From Taishania pollutisoli (GTDB lineage: Bacteria > Bacteroidota > Bacteroidia > Flavobacteriales_D > Crocinitomicaceae), in contig NZ_JACVEL010000006.1 of NCBI RefSeq assembly GCF_014518315.1, positions 88,165-152,164 on the forward strand: 64,000 nucleotides of DNA, given 5' to 3'. Each line of letters starts with the position of its first letter. The stretch's first letter is position 1. Of this stretch, positions 29,801-37,347 are shown piece by piece. A model generated the notes under the pieces. The model searched no databases. It worked only from the letters and a program-made list of their open reading frames with translations, and was not told the origin of the DNA. The position numbers and the translations under genes are program-made.

Positions 29801-30823
29801 ATTCGGATTGTTGATAACCCCCAAACTACTCAGCCCTATTTCTGCAACGTAAATTTTTCCATCGCTCGCCAACTGTAGTGCGCCACCATTGTATGAAGGA
29901 CGGGTTCCGGAGCTTCCGCTGGTATACCCGATTAATGTTTCAGTAGCCGGTATATTCGCTGCTGTCAAATCCCATTGCGCCAATGCCCAGTTATGAATAT
30001 TTGTCGCATACAATAAATTACTATTAGGTGAGAATGCGACTCCGTAACTTCCATTGTTGTACCCAAAATAATTCAACGCTCCCAACGCAACGGCATTGGA
30101 AACAACACCTGTTAAGTTATCAAAATCAGTCACCTCAATTCCTGTAGAAGTACTGGCAGATGCTAATTTTGTTGCATTCGGCGAAGCGACCAGGTATCCC
30201 CAGTTTTCTCCGTTTGTGATTCCGACTACCGATTCCACAGGTGTGGTATTCACTCCATTGCAATCAATTAAAAAAGAAACGTATTTTTTACTCGAACCGT
30301 TTTCACGTCCTACTACCCAGTAATATATCCCGTTAGCATGTTTTACAGCCGTTACTTTCTCAGAAGAAGGAGCGAACATCAATGTGTTTTTATTCCCGGG
30401 AAGTATGGCTCCAAGCCCTCCCGCCAGTGTCATATCAATTTCACTGAAACGCATCCCGACAGCACCCGCTTCAGGCACGGTGATAATGTAATAATTCGTG
30501 GTACTTCCGGGCTTAGGAATAATAATTGCCGATTGTGCGGAAGAAGGATTCCCTAATAATCCCGTTCCGTTTGACATGATCACGTGATTCCTGTTCCAGA
30601 CATTCAACCCATCGGAGTAAAACAATAAATTTCCTGCTGCATCAGAAATGGTGGCACATCCCTCTGAAGTGGTGAGTGCTCCGTTGGTTAAAGCGACCGG
30701 CGGATCTGAATTAAAACTCAATCCGGCGTAATTTCCAAAATACCAATTATTCGCTTCTCCTTGTCCGAATAAGTAAGAAGCACAAAATAGCGCAAGCAGA
30801 AGTAGATACGGTTTTTGTTGCAT
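26822..30823 (-). CDS. Large SprB-repeat surface protein, T9SS type B sorting domain
   Basis: 1333 residues. A signal peptide (residues 1-20, ending CASYLFG-Q) is followed by a propeller-like domain (about 25-370), a PKD domain (WNFGDPVSGSNNESTALVPV), a 'carbohydrate-binding-like' domain (about 575-745), then three SprB-type repeats of about 75 residues (NVTCNGLSNGSANASVTGG, NASCYQSTDGTATVSVTGG, DVSCFGLSDGSAEVQASGG) and a degenerate fourth. Two more PKD-like domains follow. The C-terminal CHU_C/T9SS type B domain starts near FYVPNTFTPDGDQFNQTF and ends KTIHGTVNLIR. It should be exported to the outer surface by T9SS; adhesion or gliding is likely but unproven. The 61922 gene has a closely similar C-terminus. 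Confidence 0.9.
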   Translation of the reverse strand: MQQKPYLLLLALFCASYLFGQGEANNWYFGNYAGLSFNSDPPVALTNGALTTSEGCATISDAAGNLLFYSDGLNVWNRNHVIMSNGTGLLGNPSSAQSAIIIPKPGSTTNYYIITVPEAGAVGMRFSEIDMTLAGGLGAILPGNKNTLMFAPSSEKVTAVKHANGIYYWVVGRENGSSKKYVSFLIDCNGVNTTPVESVVGITNGENWGYLVASPNATKLASASTSTGIEVTDFDNLTGVVSNAVALGALNYFGYNNGSYGVAFSPNSNLLYATNIHNWALAQWDLTAANIPATETLIGYTSGSSGTRPSYNGGALQLASDGKIYVAEIGLSSLGVINNPNVPGAGCNFVASQVGLAGRICVLGLPPFVTSFLISDSDITYTNDCVESSTSFSITGAAVLDSVRWNFGDPVSGSNNESTALVPVHTYNTPGTYNVTLIRYIACVEDTINTQITIHDYKRYTKNISLCFGENFTLPGGAVVNQSGTYIDTLATTSLPACDSIVTTIITAPSLSFTLTNDTSICIGNSVQLDAQGGVEYEWDADPTLSSTTIPDPVATPVVTTTYTVRTKMQVGDNLVVNGDFEAGNTGFSSGYIYSPPNPLGPPGHYTVAPNVTNGWWPTGCGDHTSGSGNALIMDGADGTSGVAAGTSYWCQTIPVEPNTEYAFSSWLINVNGTGNTSTLGFEINGAQIGTPQTTPLASCQWNEFYVIWNSGSATSATICLSETSGGQPGNDFAIDDISFYKLCEVVDSVEVVVSNPQPAINPPVNVTCNGLSNGSANASVTGGIAPYVYSWNTTPVQSTANAVNLPAGTYVVTITDAINCVVDSSVTITEPAVLTPVISAQTNASCYQSTDGTATVSVTGGTAPYSYSWNTIPVQTTAVATGLAAGAYRVVVTDSNNCVDSVSVLIGQPTALSIAVIDQTDVSCFGLSDGSAEVQASGGTAPYQYSWNTAPVQTGAVGTNLTAGNYIVTVTDDNACTTTLSVAIDEPDVLQLSVGASHLLICPGDYTTITANATGGTTPYSITWTQGLPANQWSHSVSPTGSTTYSATVTDSNACQHTAQLVVDVVQLPVVSFYGTNLVGCVPLTTAFQNTSTGNYASCEWTMEDGTLINGCTDISNTFEVPGCQDVTLTLTTIEGCTNSHTITDYVCAEPAPVADFFITHQQLSGFGTSVEFENMSQHATNYFWDFGDETGFSYLEDPTHEYSNDMSAAYTVMLVASNTIGCYDTTYLIVRIDEVQLFYVPNTFTPDGDQFNQTFKPVISSGIDIYNYSLTIYNRWGELIFESRDVEVGWDGVSHRTGVLCQDGTYVWKIELKSRSVDERKTIHGTVNLIR

Positions 30824-30981
30824 ATGATTAGTATAATAATTGTAGTTTCCTCACTAAAGAACGGATTTTTTTTTAATTAGTTGCCAATTTTCACATAAAA
30901 ACTCATTAAAATCTTTATTTATCTTCCTCAAAAGAACTACTTTAATCACTATCTTTACACGAGTATAGACGAATCCATCTT

Positions 30982-33312
30982 ATGAAACATATTCTGATTA
31001 CACTTTTTTCCCTGCACCTTATTACTTCCTTTTCACAACTGAATATGGAGTTACTTTCACGGGTTGATTACCAGGCACTGCACACAGCACAGCTAAATGA
31101 CATCTGGGCATATGTTGATGAGGAAGGCAATGAATACGCAATTGTCGGCACAACAAAAGGTACTTCTATTGTTAATATTTCCGATCCCGAAAATCCGGTG
31201 GAAGTTTTCTGGGAACCCGGAATGGAATCCGTCTGGCGGGACATGGTTACCTGGGGAGATTACGCGTATATCACAACGGAAGCTACCAATGGACTATTGA
31301 TCATTGATCTGTCCCCTCTGCCGCAATCGGCCGATTTACCAGTCAGTTATTACTATGGAGACGGAGGTGTTAACTACGCAAGGGCACACACGGTTTTTGC
31401 AGCAGACGGTTATTGTTATTTATTTGGTTCTAACATCGGAAACGGAGGTGCTCAGATTCTGGACATTCAGACCGACCCGATGAACCCTGTCATTGTTGGT
31501 GAGTTCGATAACTGGTACTGCCACGATGGTGTTGTCCAAAATGACACCATGTATCTCGCTCACATTTATGAAGGATTTTTCAGTGTTGTGGACATTACCG
31601 ACAAAAGCAATCCCGTATTATTAGGAACAAAAACGACTCCTTCTAATTTCACTCACAATATCTGGCCGACACCTGACGGCAACTATGCATTTACAACGGA
31701 TGAAGTAATTGGGGCATACATCGCCGCCTATGACATAAGCAATCCTTCCAATATGATTGAATTGGACCGGATTCAGAGTTCTCCCGGGAAAAATGTTGTT
31801 CCGCACAATACCCACTTTATCAATAATTTTATTGTTACAAGTTATTACTCGGATGGTATAACCATTCATGATGTCACTTATCCGTACAATATGATCGAAG
31901 TTGGTCATTATGACACCTATCCGTATCAGACTCCCGGCTTTGACGGTTGCTGGGGCGCCTATCCGTATCTTCCTTCGGGGAATGTACTGGCAACGGACCG
32001 GGAATATGGATTGTTCGTGTTGGGAGCAACCTATCAACAAGCAGCTTACCTGGAAGGAACTGTTACTGACATTTCTACGGGACTTCCGATTGACAATGTT
32101 GAAATCAGCATCGCGAACTGGGATCATGATAATGCGACTAACACCAATGGTTTCTACGCTACCGGAAGGGCACACGGAGGCGTGGTTACAGTTAGCTATT
32201 CAAAAGTAGGTTACTATACGGAAACCGATAACGTTGTGATACAAAACGGAGTTATTACAACCCATAACGTTCAAATGATTCCCATCCCTCCATACGACCT
32301 CACCATTACTGTTGTTGATGAAGCAACCGGAGACGTGCTGCCAAGTGCATCTATCCGGATTGAGAACGAATTAATTTCCCATGACGGCATTACAAATGGA
32401 ATCGGTGAAGAGGACATGACACTTTATTACGAAGGAATGTATACTATAACGGTTGGGAAATGGGGATATTATTCAACCTGTTACGATCTGGTACTGGATC
32501 AGTTCTCCGAAGATTTCACTGTTTCGCTGAAAAAAGGATATTACGATGACTTCACATTCGATTTCGGATGGTATGCCACCGGAAGTGCTGTGAGTGGTTT
32601 GTGGACAAGGGATATTCCGTTTGAAACGCAGGAAACTGCCAATCCGGACAGAGATGCACCGTGGGATTGCGGTAAATATGCTTACGTAACCGGAAACACG
32701 CACAACTATAACTTTACCATTGATGAAGTGGATGGCGGCAATGTTCAGCTTTTTTCTCCAATGATGGATTTAACCGGGTATTCTGATCCGCACATCAATT
32801 ATTTCAAATGGTTTTACACCCGTTACGGAGAAACACCTCCCGTTGACTCACTGACGATATCCATCCTAAACGGCTCTCAAACTGTCCGGGTAGATGTCTT
32901 GAAAGTACGTGATGTTATGAATAATTGGGAACATGCCTCCATACGGGTACTCGATTACCTTCCTGTGACAGCGACAATGCAGCTCCTGATTGAAACGTCC
33001 GATTATCCGCCTGACTGGAACGTTGTGGAAGCAGGATTTGATCACTTATATGTCACCAATCAATCAACCGTGTCTGTAGAAGAACCCTCATCGAAAGAAA
33101 AGCTGACGGTATACCCAAATCCTTTTCAAAACAAGATAACAGTTGGAAACATAGAGGCCGAGGCAAGTTATTCCATTTGTGATATTAATGGCAGAACGTT
33201 GCTAACGGGAACACTTGCTCCTTCATCTCCCGGGATCGACACGACTCTGTTACATTCCGGAATGTATTTGATTACAATTGGAACAACGACTTTCCGAATT
33301 GTGAAAAATTGA
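30982..33312 (+). CDS. T9SS cargo with LVIVD repeats and carboxypeptidase-regulatory domain
   Basis: 776 residues. A short signal peptide (1-18) precedes a choice-of-anchor-B type region with LVIVD-like beta repeats (about 25-350): EYAIVGTTKGTSIVNISDPE, YCYLFGSNIGNGGAQILDIQ, GYFSVVDIT-like units and DREYGLFVLGATYQQ. A carboxypeptidase-regulatory-like domain follows (VTDISTGLPIDNVEISI), then a second one (VVDEATGDVLPSASIRIENE), and a jelly-roll-like domain (about 515-690). The last 75 residues (KLTVYPNPFQNKITVGNIEA ... GMYLITIGTTTFRIVKN) are a T9SS type A sorting domain. It should be an outer-surface or secreted protein. No catalytic motif is recognised. Confidence 0.9.
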   Translation: MKHILITLFSLHLITSFSQLNMELLSRVDYQALHTAQLNDIWAYVDEEGNEYAIVGTTKGTSIVNISDPENPVEVFWEPGMESVWRDMVTWGDYAYITTEATNGLLIIDLSPLPQSADLPVSYYYGDGGVNYARAHTVFAADGYCYLFGSNIGNGGAQILDIQTDPMNPVIVGEFDNWYCHDGVVQNDTMYLAHIYEGFFSVVDITDKSNPVLLGTKTTPSNFTHNIWPTPDGNYAFTTDEVIGAYIAAYDISNPSNMIELDRIQSSPGKNVVPHNTHFINNFIVTSYYSDGITIHDVTYPYNMIEVGHYDTYPYQTPGFDGCWGAYPYLPSGNVLATDREYGLFVLGATYQQAAYLEGTVTDISTGLPIDNVEISIANWDHDNATNTNGFYATGRAHGGVVTVSYSKVGYYTETDNVVIQNGVITTHNVQMIPIPPYDLTITVVDEATGDVLPSASIRIENELISHDGITNGIGEEDMTLYYEGMYTITVGKWGYYSTCYDLVLDQFSEDFTVSLKKGYYDDFTFDFGWYATGSAVSGLWTRDIPFETQETANPDRDAPWDCGKYAYVTGNTHNYNFTIDEVDGGNVQLFSPMMDLTGYSDPHINYFKWFYTRYGETPPVDSLTISILNGSQTVRVDVLKVRDVMNNWEHASIRVLDYLPVTATMQLLIETSDYPPDWNVVEAGFDHLYVTNQSTVSVEEPSSKEKLTVYPNPFQNKITVGNIEAEASYSICDINGRTLLTGTLAPSSPGIDTTLLHSGMYLITIGTTTFRIVKN

Positions 33313-33336
33313 CACCTTTATGTACGCTAACTTGAT

Positions 33337-33344
33337 TATATTTG
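33337..33344 (+). promoter_or_regulatory. -7 box just upstream of the GT2 gene
   Basis: TATATTTG is an exact match; the first possible TTG start is only 10 bp downstream (33355). The nearest TTG (33309-33311) is 25 bp upstream, too far for a standard -33. Confidence 0.5.
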
Positions 33345-33354
33345 TCTGCAAGTA

Positions 33355-34314
33355 TTGAGAACATTGGAGGAAAAATTAAATATATCGGTTGTTATCCCGC
33401 TATACAATGAGGACGAATCACTTCCGGAATTGCATGCGTGGATCAAACAGGTAATGGATCAGCACACTTTTTCGTACGAAGTGATTTTTGTAGATGACGG
33501 AAGCAAGGACCGTTCATGGCAAGTGATTGAAGGACTTGTTGCATCACATTCAGAAGTAAGGGGAATCAAATTTCAACGCAACTACGGTAAATCTGCCGCA
33601 TTGCAAAAAGGATTTGAGGCGGTCCGGGGGGACGTTGTCATCACCATGGATGCAGATTTACAAGATTCTCCGGATGAAATCCCTGAACTTTACCGGATGA
33701 TCACAGAAGAAGATCTGGACGTGGTATCCGGATGGAAGAAAAAACGGTATGATCCCATTTCAAAGACAATTCCGACAAAACTATACAACTGGACAGCAAG
33801 ACGCTTGTCCGGCATTTACCTGCACGATTTCAACTGCGGATTAAAAGCCTATAAATATTCCGTTGTCAAAAGCATCGAAATTTACGGGGATATGCACCGG
33901 TATATTCCTGTACTGGCAAAGAACGCCGGTTTTTCGAAAATCGGAGAGAAAGTGGTTCAGCATAAAGCACGAAAATACGGCGTTACAAAATTCGGGTTAA
34001 ACCGTTTTGTCAATGGTCCGTTGGATTTGATTTCCGTCGTGTTTATGGGGAAATTCGGTAAAAAACCTATGCACTTCTTCGGTGCCATCGGTATTGTGAT
34101 GTTCCTGATCGGGTTCGGGCTCACACTTTACCTGACGATCGATAAGTTATTTATCAACCAGGGAGCCATGAAAATTTCTGATAGAACGGAATTCTACATC
34201 TGTTTAGCCGCAATGGTTATCGGAGTTCAGTTTTTCCTCGCAGGGTTTCTTGCGGAACTGATCGGCAGGAACTCTTCGACCAGAAACGTGTACCTGATCG
34301 AAAAAGAAATTTAA
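33355..34314 (+). CDS. Glycosyltransferase family 2, polyprenyl-phosphate type
   Basis: 319 residues if it starts at TTG 33355. The next candidate is TTG 33364; no ATG or GTG precedes the catalytic domain, so a TTG start is likely. The GT-A core begins ISVVIPLYNEDESL and shows VIFVDDGSKDRSW, ITMDADLQDSPDEI (metal-binding Asp cluster) and DFNCGLKAYKYSVV. Two C-terminal helices (about 240-265 and 280-305) place it in the DPM1/GtrB-type group that transfers sugar from a nucleotide donor to polyprenyl phosphate on the cytoplasmic side. It is followed after 3 bp by a HAD phosphatase and then a MORN-repeat gene, so an envelope-polysaccharide role is likely. Confidence 0.92.
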   Translation: MRTLEEKLNISVVIPLYNEDESLPELHAWIKQVMDQHTFSYEVIFVDDGSKDRSWQVIEGLVASHSEVRGIKFQRNYGKSAALQKGFEAVRGDVVITMDADLQDSPDEIPELYRMITEEDLDVVSGWKKKRYDPISKTIPTKLYNWTARRLSGIYLHDFNCGLKAYKYSVVKSIEIYGDMHRYIPVLAKNAGFSKIGEKVVQHKARKYGVTKFGLNRFVNGPLDLISVVFMGKFGKKPMHFFGAIGIVMFLIGFGLTLYLTIDKLFINQGAMKISDRTEFYICLAAMVIGVQFFLAGFLAELIGRNSSTRNVYLIEKEI

Positions 34315-34317
34315 ACC

Positions 34318-34869
34318 ATGAAGAATTGGAACATTGATTCAACCTGGTCTTTATTCTTAGACCGGGATGGTGTGATCAACACCCGAAAGATCGGAGGATA
34401 TATCCAATCAGTTGATGAATTTGAATTTTTACCGGGCGCCTGCTCCGCAATTGCAGAATTGTCACACCTCTTCAAGTACGTATTTGTTGTCACCAATCAA
34501 CAGGGAATCGGAAAGGGATTAATGACAGAAGGTAACCTTTCGGACATCCATCGTTATATGGCAAAACAAGTGGAAATGTCCGGAGGAAAAATAACGCACT
34601 GCTATCATGCACCGGATTTGCATCACGACACTAATTTATTGAGAAAACCCAATACGGGAATGGGACTTCTGGCTAAAAGGCACTATCCCGACATTGATTT
34701 TCACAGGTCAGTGATGGTAGGTGACAGTGATACGGATATTGAATTTGGTATAAAACTTGGAATGAAAACTGTACGGATTTCAACCGGTAAAGAACTTGCC
34801 GTTCCGGCAGATCTTACTGTTCAAAGTCTGGAAGAATTAAAAAACAGAATAAAAGCTGAAATACTATGA
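34318..34869 (+). CDS. HAD-IIIA phosphatase (GmhB-like) lacking two zinc ligands
   Basis: 183 residues. HAD motif I is LFLDRDGVIN with Asp15 as nucleophile and Asp17 as acid/base; motif II is VVTNQQGIGKG; motif IV is MVGDSDTDIEFG. The closest family is D-glycero-D-manno-heptose-1,7-bisphosphate 7-phosphatase (GmhB), which has a Cys-x-His ... Cys-x-Cys zinc site. Here Cys95 and His97 remain (HCYHAPD), but the second pair before RKP is replaced by Asn106 and Leu108. A zinc-free subfamily or a different phosphosugar substrate is therefore possible. It lies between a GT2 gene and a MORN gene, with a 4-bp ATGA overlap with the latter. Confidence 0.88.
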   Translation: MKNWNIDSTWSLFLDRDGVINTRKIGGYIQSVDEFEFLPGACSAIAELSHLFKYVFVVTNQQGIGKGLMTEGNLSDIHRYMAKQVEMSGGKITHCYHAPDLHHDTNLLRKPNTGMGLLAKRHYPDIDFHRSVMVGDSDTDIEFGIKLGMKTVRISTGKELAVPADLTVQSLEELKNRIKAEIL

Positions 34870-35633
34870 TCAGATTGTTGGCAATCTCACTAAGTGTCAT
34901 TTTAACGGGTTCAAGTGTATTCGGGCAAATCAATCAAAAGGATGCCCAGGGAAGAAAGCAAGGTGAATGGATCAAAAAACACCCGAACAGTTCTGTAATT
35001 ATGTACAAAGGTACATTCAAAAACGACAAACCTGTTGGTACATTTACCTACAATTATCCCAGCAACAAAATTAAGGCAATCATCAAGCACGATGATAACT
35101 CCACACGCTCAGAAGCCTATTATTATTTTGAAAACGGAAAACTGATGTCACACGGAATTTACCGCAACATGAAAAAAGACAGTGTTTGGGTAAGTTTCAA
35201 TGAAGACGGAAGAATTACCATGACGGAAACCTATAAAAATGACCTGCTCAACGGAGAAAAGAAACTCTATTATTTACCTTCAGATCCGCAAGACCGGCAA
35301 GAAACAGTGATTTCTGTGTACAACTACCTGAACGGGCAAGTTGAAGGAAAATTTACAGAATATTACCCGACCAAAGTCGTTCGTAAAACAGGGCAGTTCA
35401 AAAACCACCGGAGACATGGAGAATGGGTTGAATATGAGTTGGACGGAAAGAAAATGTCGGTAGAGCATTACCAAAACGGTCAGATGCACGGCTGGTTCAT
35501 CGGTTACAATAAAAACGGTACAGAAGGCCAGAGAAGGTATTACCATTTCGGAAGGCTGGTTGAAGGAGATGAACTGAAAAGTCTCCTCCAGCAGATGAAA
35601 GAAAAAGGGATCAATCCCAATGGTAAAGACTGA
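34866..35633 (+). CDS. Exported MORN-repeat protein (YwqK-like)
   Basis: 255 residues. Signal peptide 1-20 (ending GSSVFG-Q) is followed by about six MORN-2-type repeats: GRKQGEWIKKHPNSS, YKGTFKNDKPVGTFTYNYPS, NGKLMSHGIYRNMKKDSVWV, KNDLLNGEKKLYYLPS, LNGQVEGKFTEYYPTKV, and FKNHRRHGEWVEYELDGKKM. The family is annotated as 'toxin-antitoxin YwqK antitoxin' in databases from one member, but these repeats are general. Here the signal peptide and the GT2-HAD context point to a periplasmic or envelope role, not a toxin-antitoxin pair. Overlaps the HAD gene by 4 bp, so translationally coupled. Confidence 0.85.
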   Translation: MIRLLAISLSVILTGSSVFGQINQKDAQGRKQGEWIKKHPNSSVIMYKGTFKNDKPVGTFTYNYPSNKIKAIIKHDDNSTRSEAYYYFENGKLMSHGIYRNMKKDSVWVSFNEDGRITMTETYKNDLLNGEKKLYYLPSDPQDRQETVISVYNYLNGQVEGKFTEYYPTKVVRKTGQFKNHRRHGEWVEYELDGKKMSVEHYQNGQMHGWFIGYNKNGTEGQRRYYHFGRLVEGDELKSLLQQMKEKGINPNGKD

Positions 35634-35660
35634 CCCCTTTCGTAATGGTTGTTCGTTTTT

Positions 35661-36602
35661 TTATTCTTTAATGATCAGCACCGTAAGGTTTCCTTTGATC
35701 AAATCATTTGAACCTCCGGCATTTCCATCAGCTGTACCTCCGGCGTCTTTTGCACGTACCTGAATGGTATGTGATCCTGCGGCCAGGTTAAACACTCCTG
35801 ACAAGGTCCATTGCGACATGATTTGTCCCAGTCCGGATGTGTTAGCGGCAACAACCTGACGCTGAACAGAGCTTGCAGCCCCATCTATATAAATTGCAAA
35901 ATCAGCTGCGGCATATGATGTACCTGTTCCTGCATTCTGGAATCCTCCGTTGGTTGAAACATACACTTTTGCATTCGCAGGAACGGTAATCGTCTGTGTC
36001 AATCCGGGAATCAATGTATAACTGGTCACTGTTTGTGTCAATGCCAACTGTCCGGTAGAGAAAACGGTAGCGGCATATTGTCCGGTTGTTCCGGCTGGTC
36101 CGGTTGCTCCCACAGCACCTGGTGCTCCAGGCGTGCCTGCTGGTCCCGCGGGACCTTGTGGACCTGCTGGTCCTTGAGGTCCAGGTGTCCCGTTTGTTGC
36201 TGTACCTGCAGTCTCTGCATACAATGCATACGGAACACTCATCAATTGTTGTGTTCCTGTCAATACATAATTGGTACCTCCGTTAAGGTCTGTTTCTGTT
36301 TTTATAAAATAAGGTCCGCTTCCCCAGTTAATCGAAGAGAATGTGCCGTTTTGAACTGTTCCTGCTCCGATCACCAATGACAGTAATCCATTCGCATTCG
36401 TAGATGCATTGTGTGTTTCAGCATAAACAACCGCTCCCGTAACGCTTCCCTGTAAAATGGAAATGCGCGTTCCAACAGGTGAATTAGTTACCAACTGATC
36501 CGTACTGTTTCTGATTACAGATTGGTAGGTGAACGATTGCGGTGCCTGAGCTGACAACATTCCACTGATTAGTAATGCTCCAAAAAAAGATGATAGTTTC
36601 AT
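35661..36602 (-). CDS. Secreted protein with collagen-like repeats
   Basis: 313 residues. Signal peptide 1-19 (ending MLSA-Q). Residues about 20-135 form a beta-rich domain that ends with GTQQLMSVPYALYAETAG, a motif common to many Bacteroidota exported proteins. Residues 138-176 are 13 consecutive Gly-x-y triplets (GTPGPQGPAGPQGPAGPAG and on), a collagen-like stretch. The C-terminal domain (about 177-313) looks like a beta-sandwich (trimer-forming, C1q/TNF-like in style; this is inference). It lacks a T9SS sorting domain. It follows the 36618 gene by 15 bp and shares its promoter. Function is unknown; a short fibre or adhesin is plausible. Confidence 0.82.
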   Translation of the reverse strand: MKLSSFFGALLISGMLSAQAPQSFTYQSVIRNSTDQLVTNSPVGTRISILQGSVTGAVVYAETHNASTNANGLLSLVIGAGTVQNGTFSSINWGSGPYFIKTETDLNGGTNYVLTGTQQLMSVPYALYAETAGTATNGTPGPQGPAGPQGPAGPAGTPGAPGAVGATGPAGTTGQYAATVFSTGQLALTQTVTSYTLIPGLTQTITVPANAKVYVSTNGGFQNAGTGTSYAAADFAIYIDGAASSVQRQVVAANTSGLGQIMSQWTLSGVFNLAAGSHTIQVRAKDAGGTADGNAGGSNDLIKGNLTVLIIKE

Positions 36603-36617
36603 AATGTGCTTTAAATG

Positions 36618-37082
36618 TTAATTTTTGATGATTTTAATTGCTTGAACAGACGCATCGCTGCTCACCTTGATGGTATATACACCTCGTGCGAATGCAGTCA
36701 GATCCAGTTGACCGTTCTGAACAGCCTGTTTTTCCTCACTGAACACCATGCGACCGCTTTCATCATAAATTTCGATTGCTGCGTTGATTGCGTCTTCGCT
36801 TTTCAGATAGATAATTCCTTCCGTAGGATTCGGGTAAACTCCTAACAGAGTTTTCTCCCCCGGCTGGTCAACGGAAAGAACCGTAAAAAATTCATACGGT
36901 TGTTGTACCCCCTCATTGATCGATGCTCCTGTTTCAATGTAATTTGTTGCAATTTGTCCAACAGAAAAAGAAACAGTTCCCTGAGCAGAAGAGATAACAT
37001 CACCACCCGAAGAATTAACAGATTGCTGCCCAAAAGAATACGAATAAAGCAGCGGTACTACAAGTAAAGTTAATTGTTTCAT
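36618..37082 (-). CDS. Small T9SS type A sorting-domain protein
   Basis: 154 residues. Signal peptide 1-18 (ending YSYSFG-Q). A short beta-rich middle part has SSAQGTVSFSVGQIATNYIE and GVQQPYEFFTV, a pattern common to small T9SS proteins of this phylum. The last 75 residues, GVYPNPTEGIIYLKSEDAIN to YTIKVSSDASVQAIKIIKN, form a T9SS type A sorting domain. With almost nothing else in it, the protein seems to be a mini-cargo. It is the first gene of a two-gene unit with the collagen-like gene; they may act as anchor and fibre, which is inference. Confidence 0.85.
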   Translation of the reverse strand: MKQLTLLVVPLLYSYSFGQQSVNSSGGDVISSAQGTVSFSVGQIATNYIETGASINEGVQQPYEFFTVLSVDQPGEKTLLGVYPNPTEGIIYLKSEDAINAAIEIYDESGRMVFSEEKQAVQNGQLDLTAFARGVYTIKVSSDASVQAIKIIKN

Positions 37083-37101
37083 AAAGTAATATTAATGGTC
37101 G

Positions 37102-37131
37102 TAAATATAGCGGTTGCCTCCGATATTCCAA
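37102..37131 (-). promoter_or_regulatory. Promoter of the mini-T9SS/collagen-like unit
   Basis: On the minus strand TTG (37131-37129), 19 bp, then TATATTTA (37109-37102), one mismatch to the consensus. It lies 20 bp upstream of the 37082 start. Confidence 0.65.
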
Positions 37132-37347
37132 ACAAAAATACCCGCTTGTTATGCATAAAAAGGAGATAAAAAATCTAACTAAATAATCATCAATCGATTG
37201 AAAGATTAACCTGGAAATAAAAAACCGGAGAATCCTGTTTTTATTCATTTTCCATACACATTTTCATCCTTCAATGAAGTGACAAAAGCAGTTCTTATGC
37301 CCGCAAAAACATTAAAAAATAAAGAATATTCCCTACCTTCGTCTTCG

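Noticed and set aside
31621..32175. 184-residue open frame on the minus strand within the LVIVD protein
   Set aside because: It opposes a well-supported T9SS protein with clear domains and has no recognisable features.
34866..35633. Toxin-antitoxin system (YwqK antitoxin name)
   Set aside because: The name comes from one family member; here the protein has a signal peptide and MORN repeats and no toxin partner.
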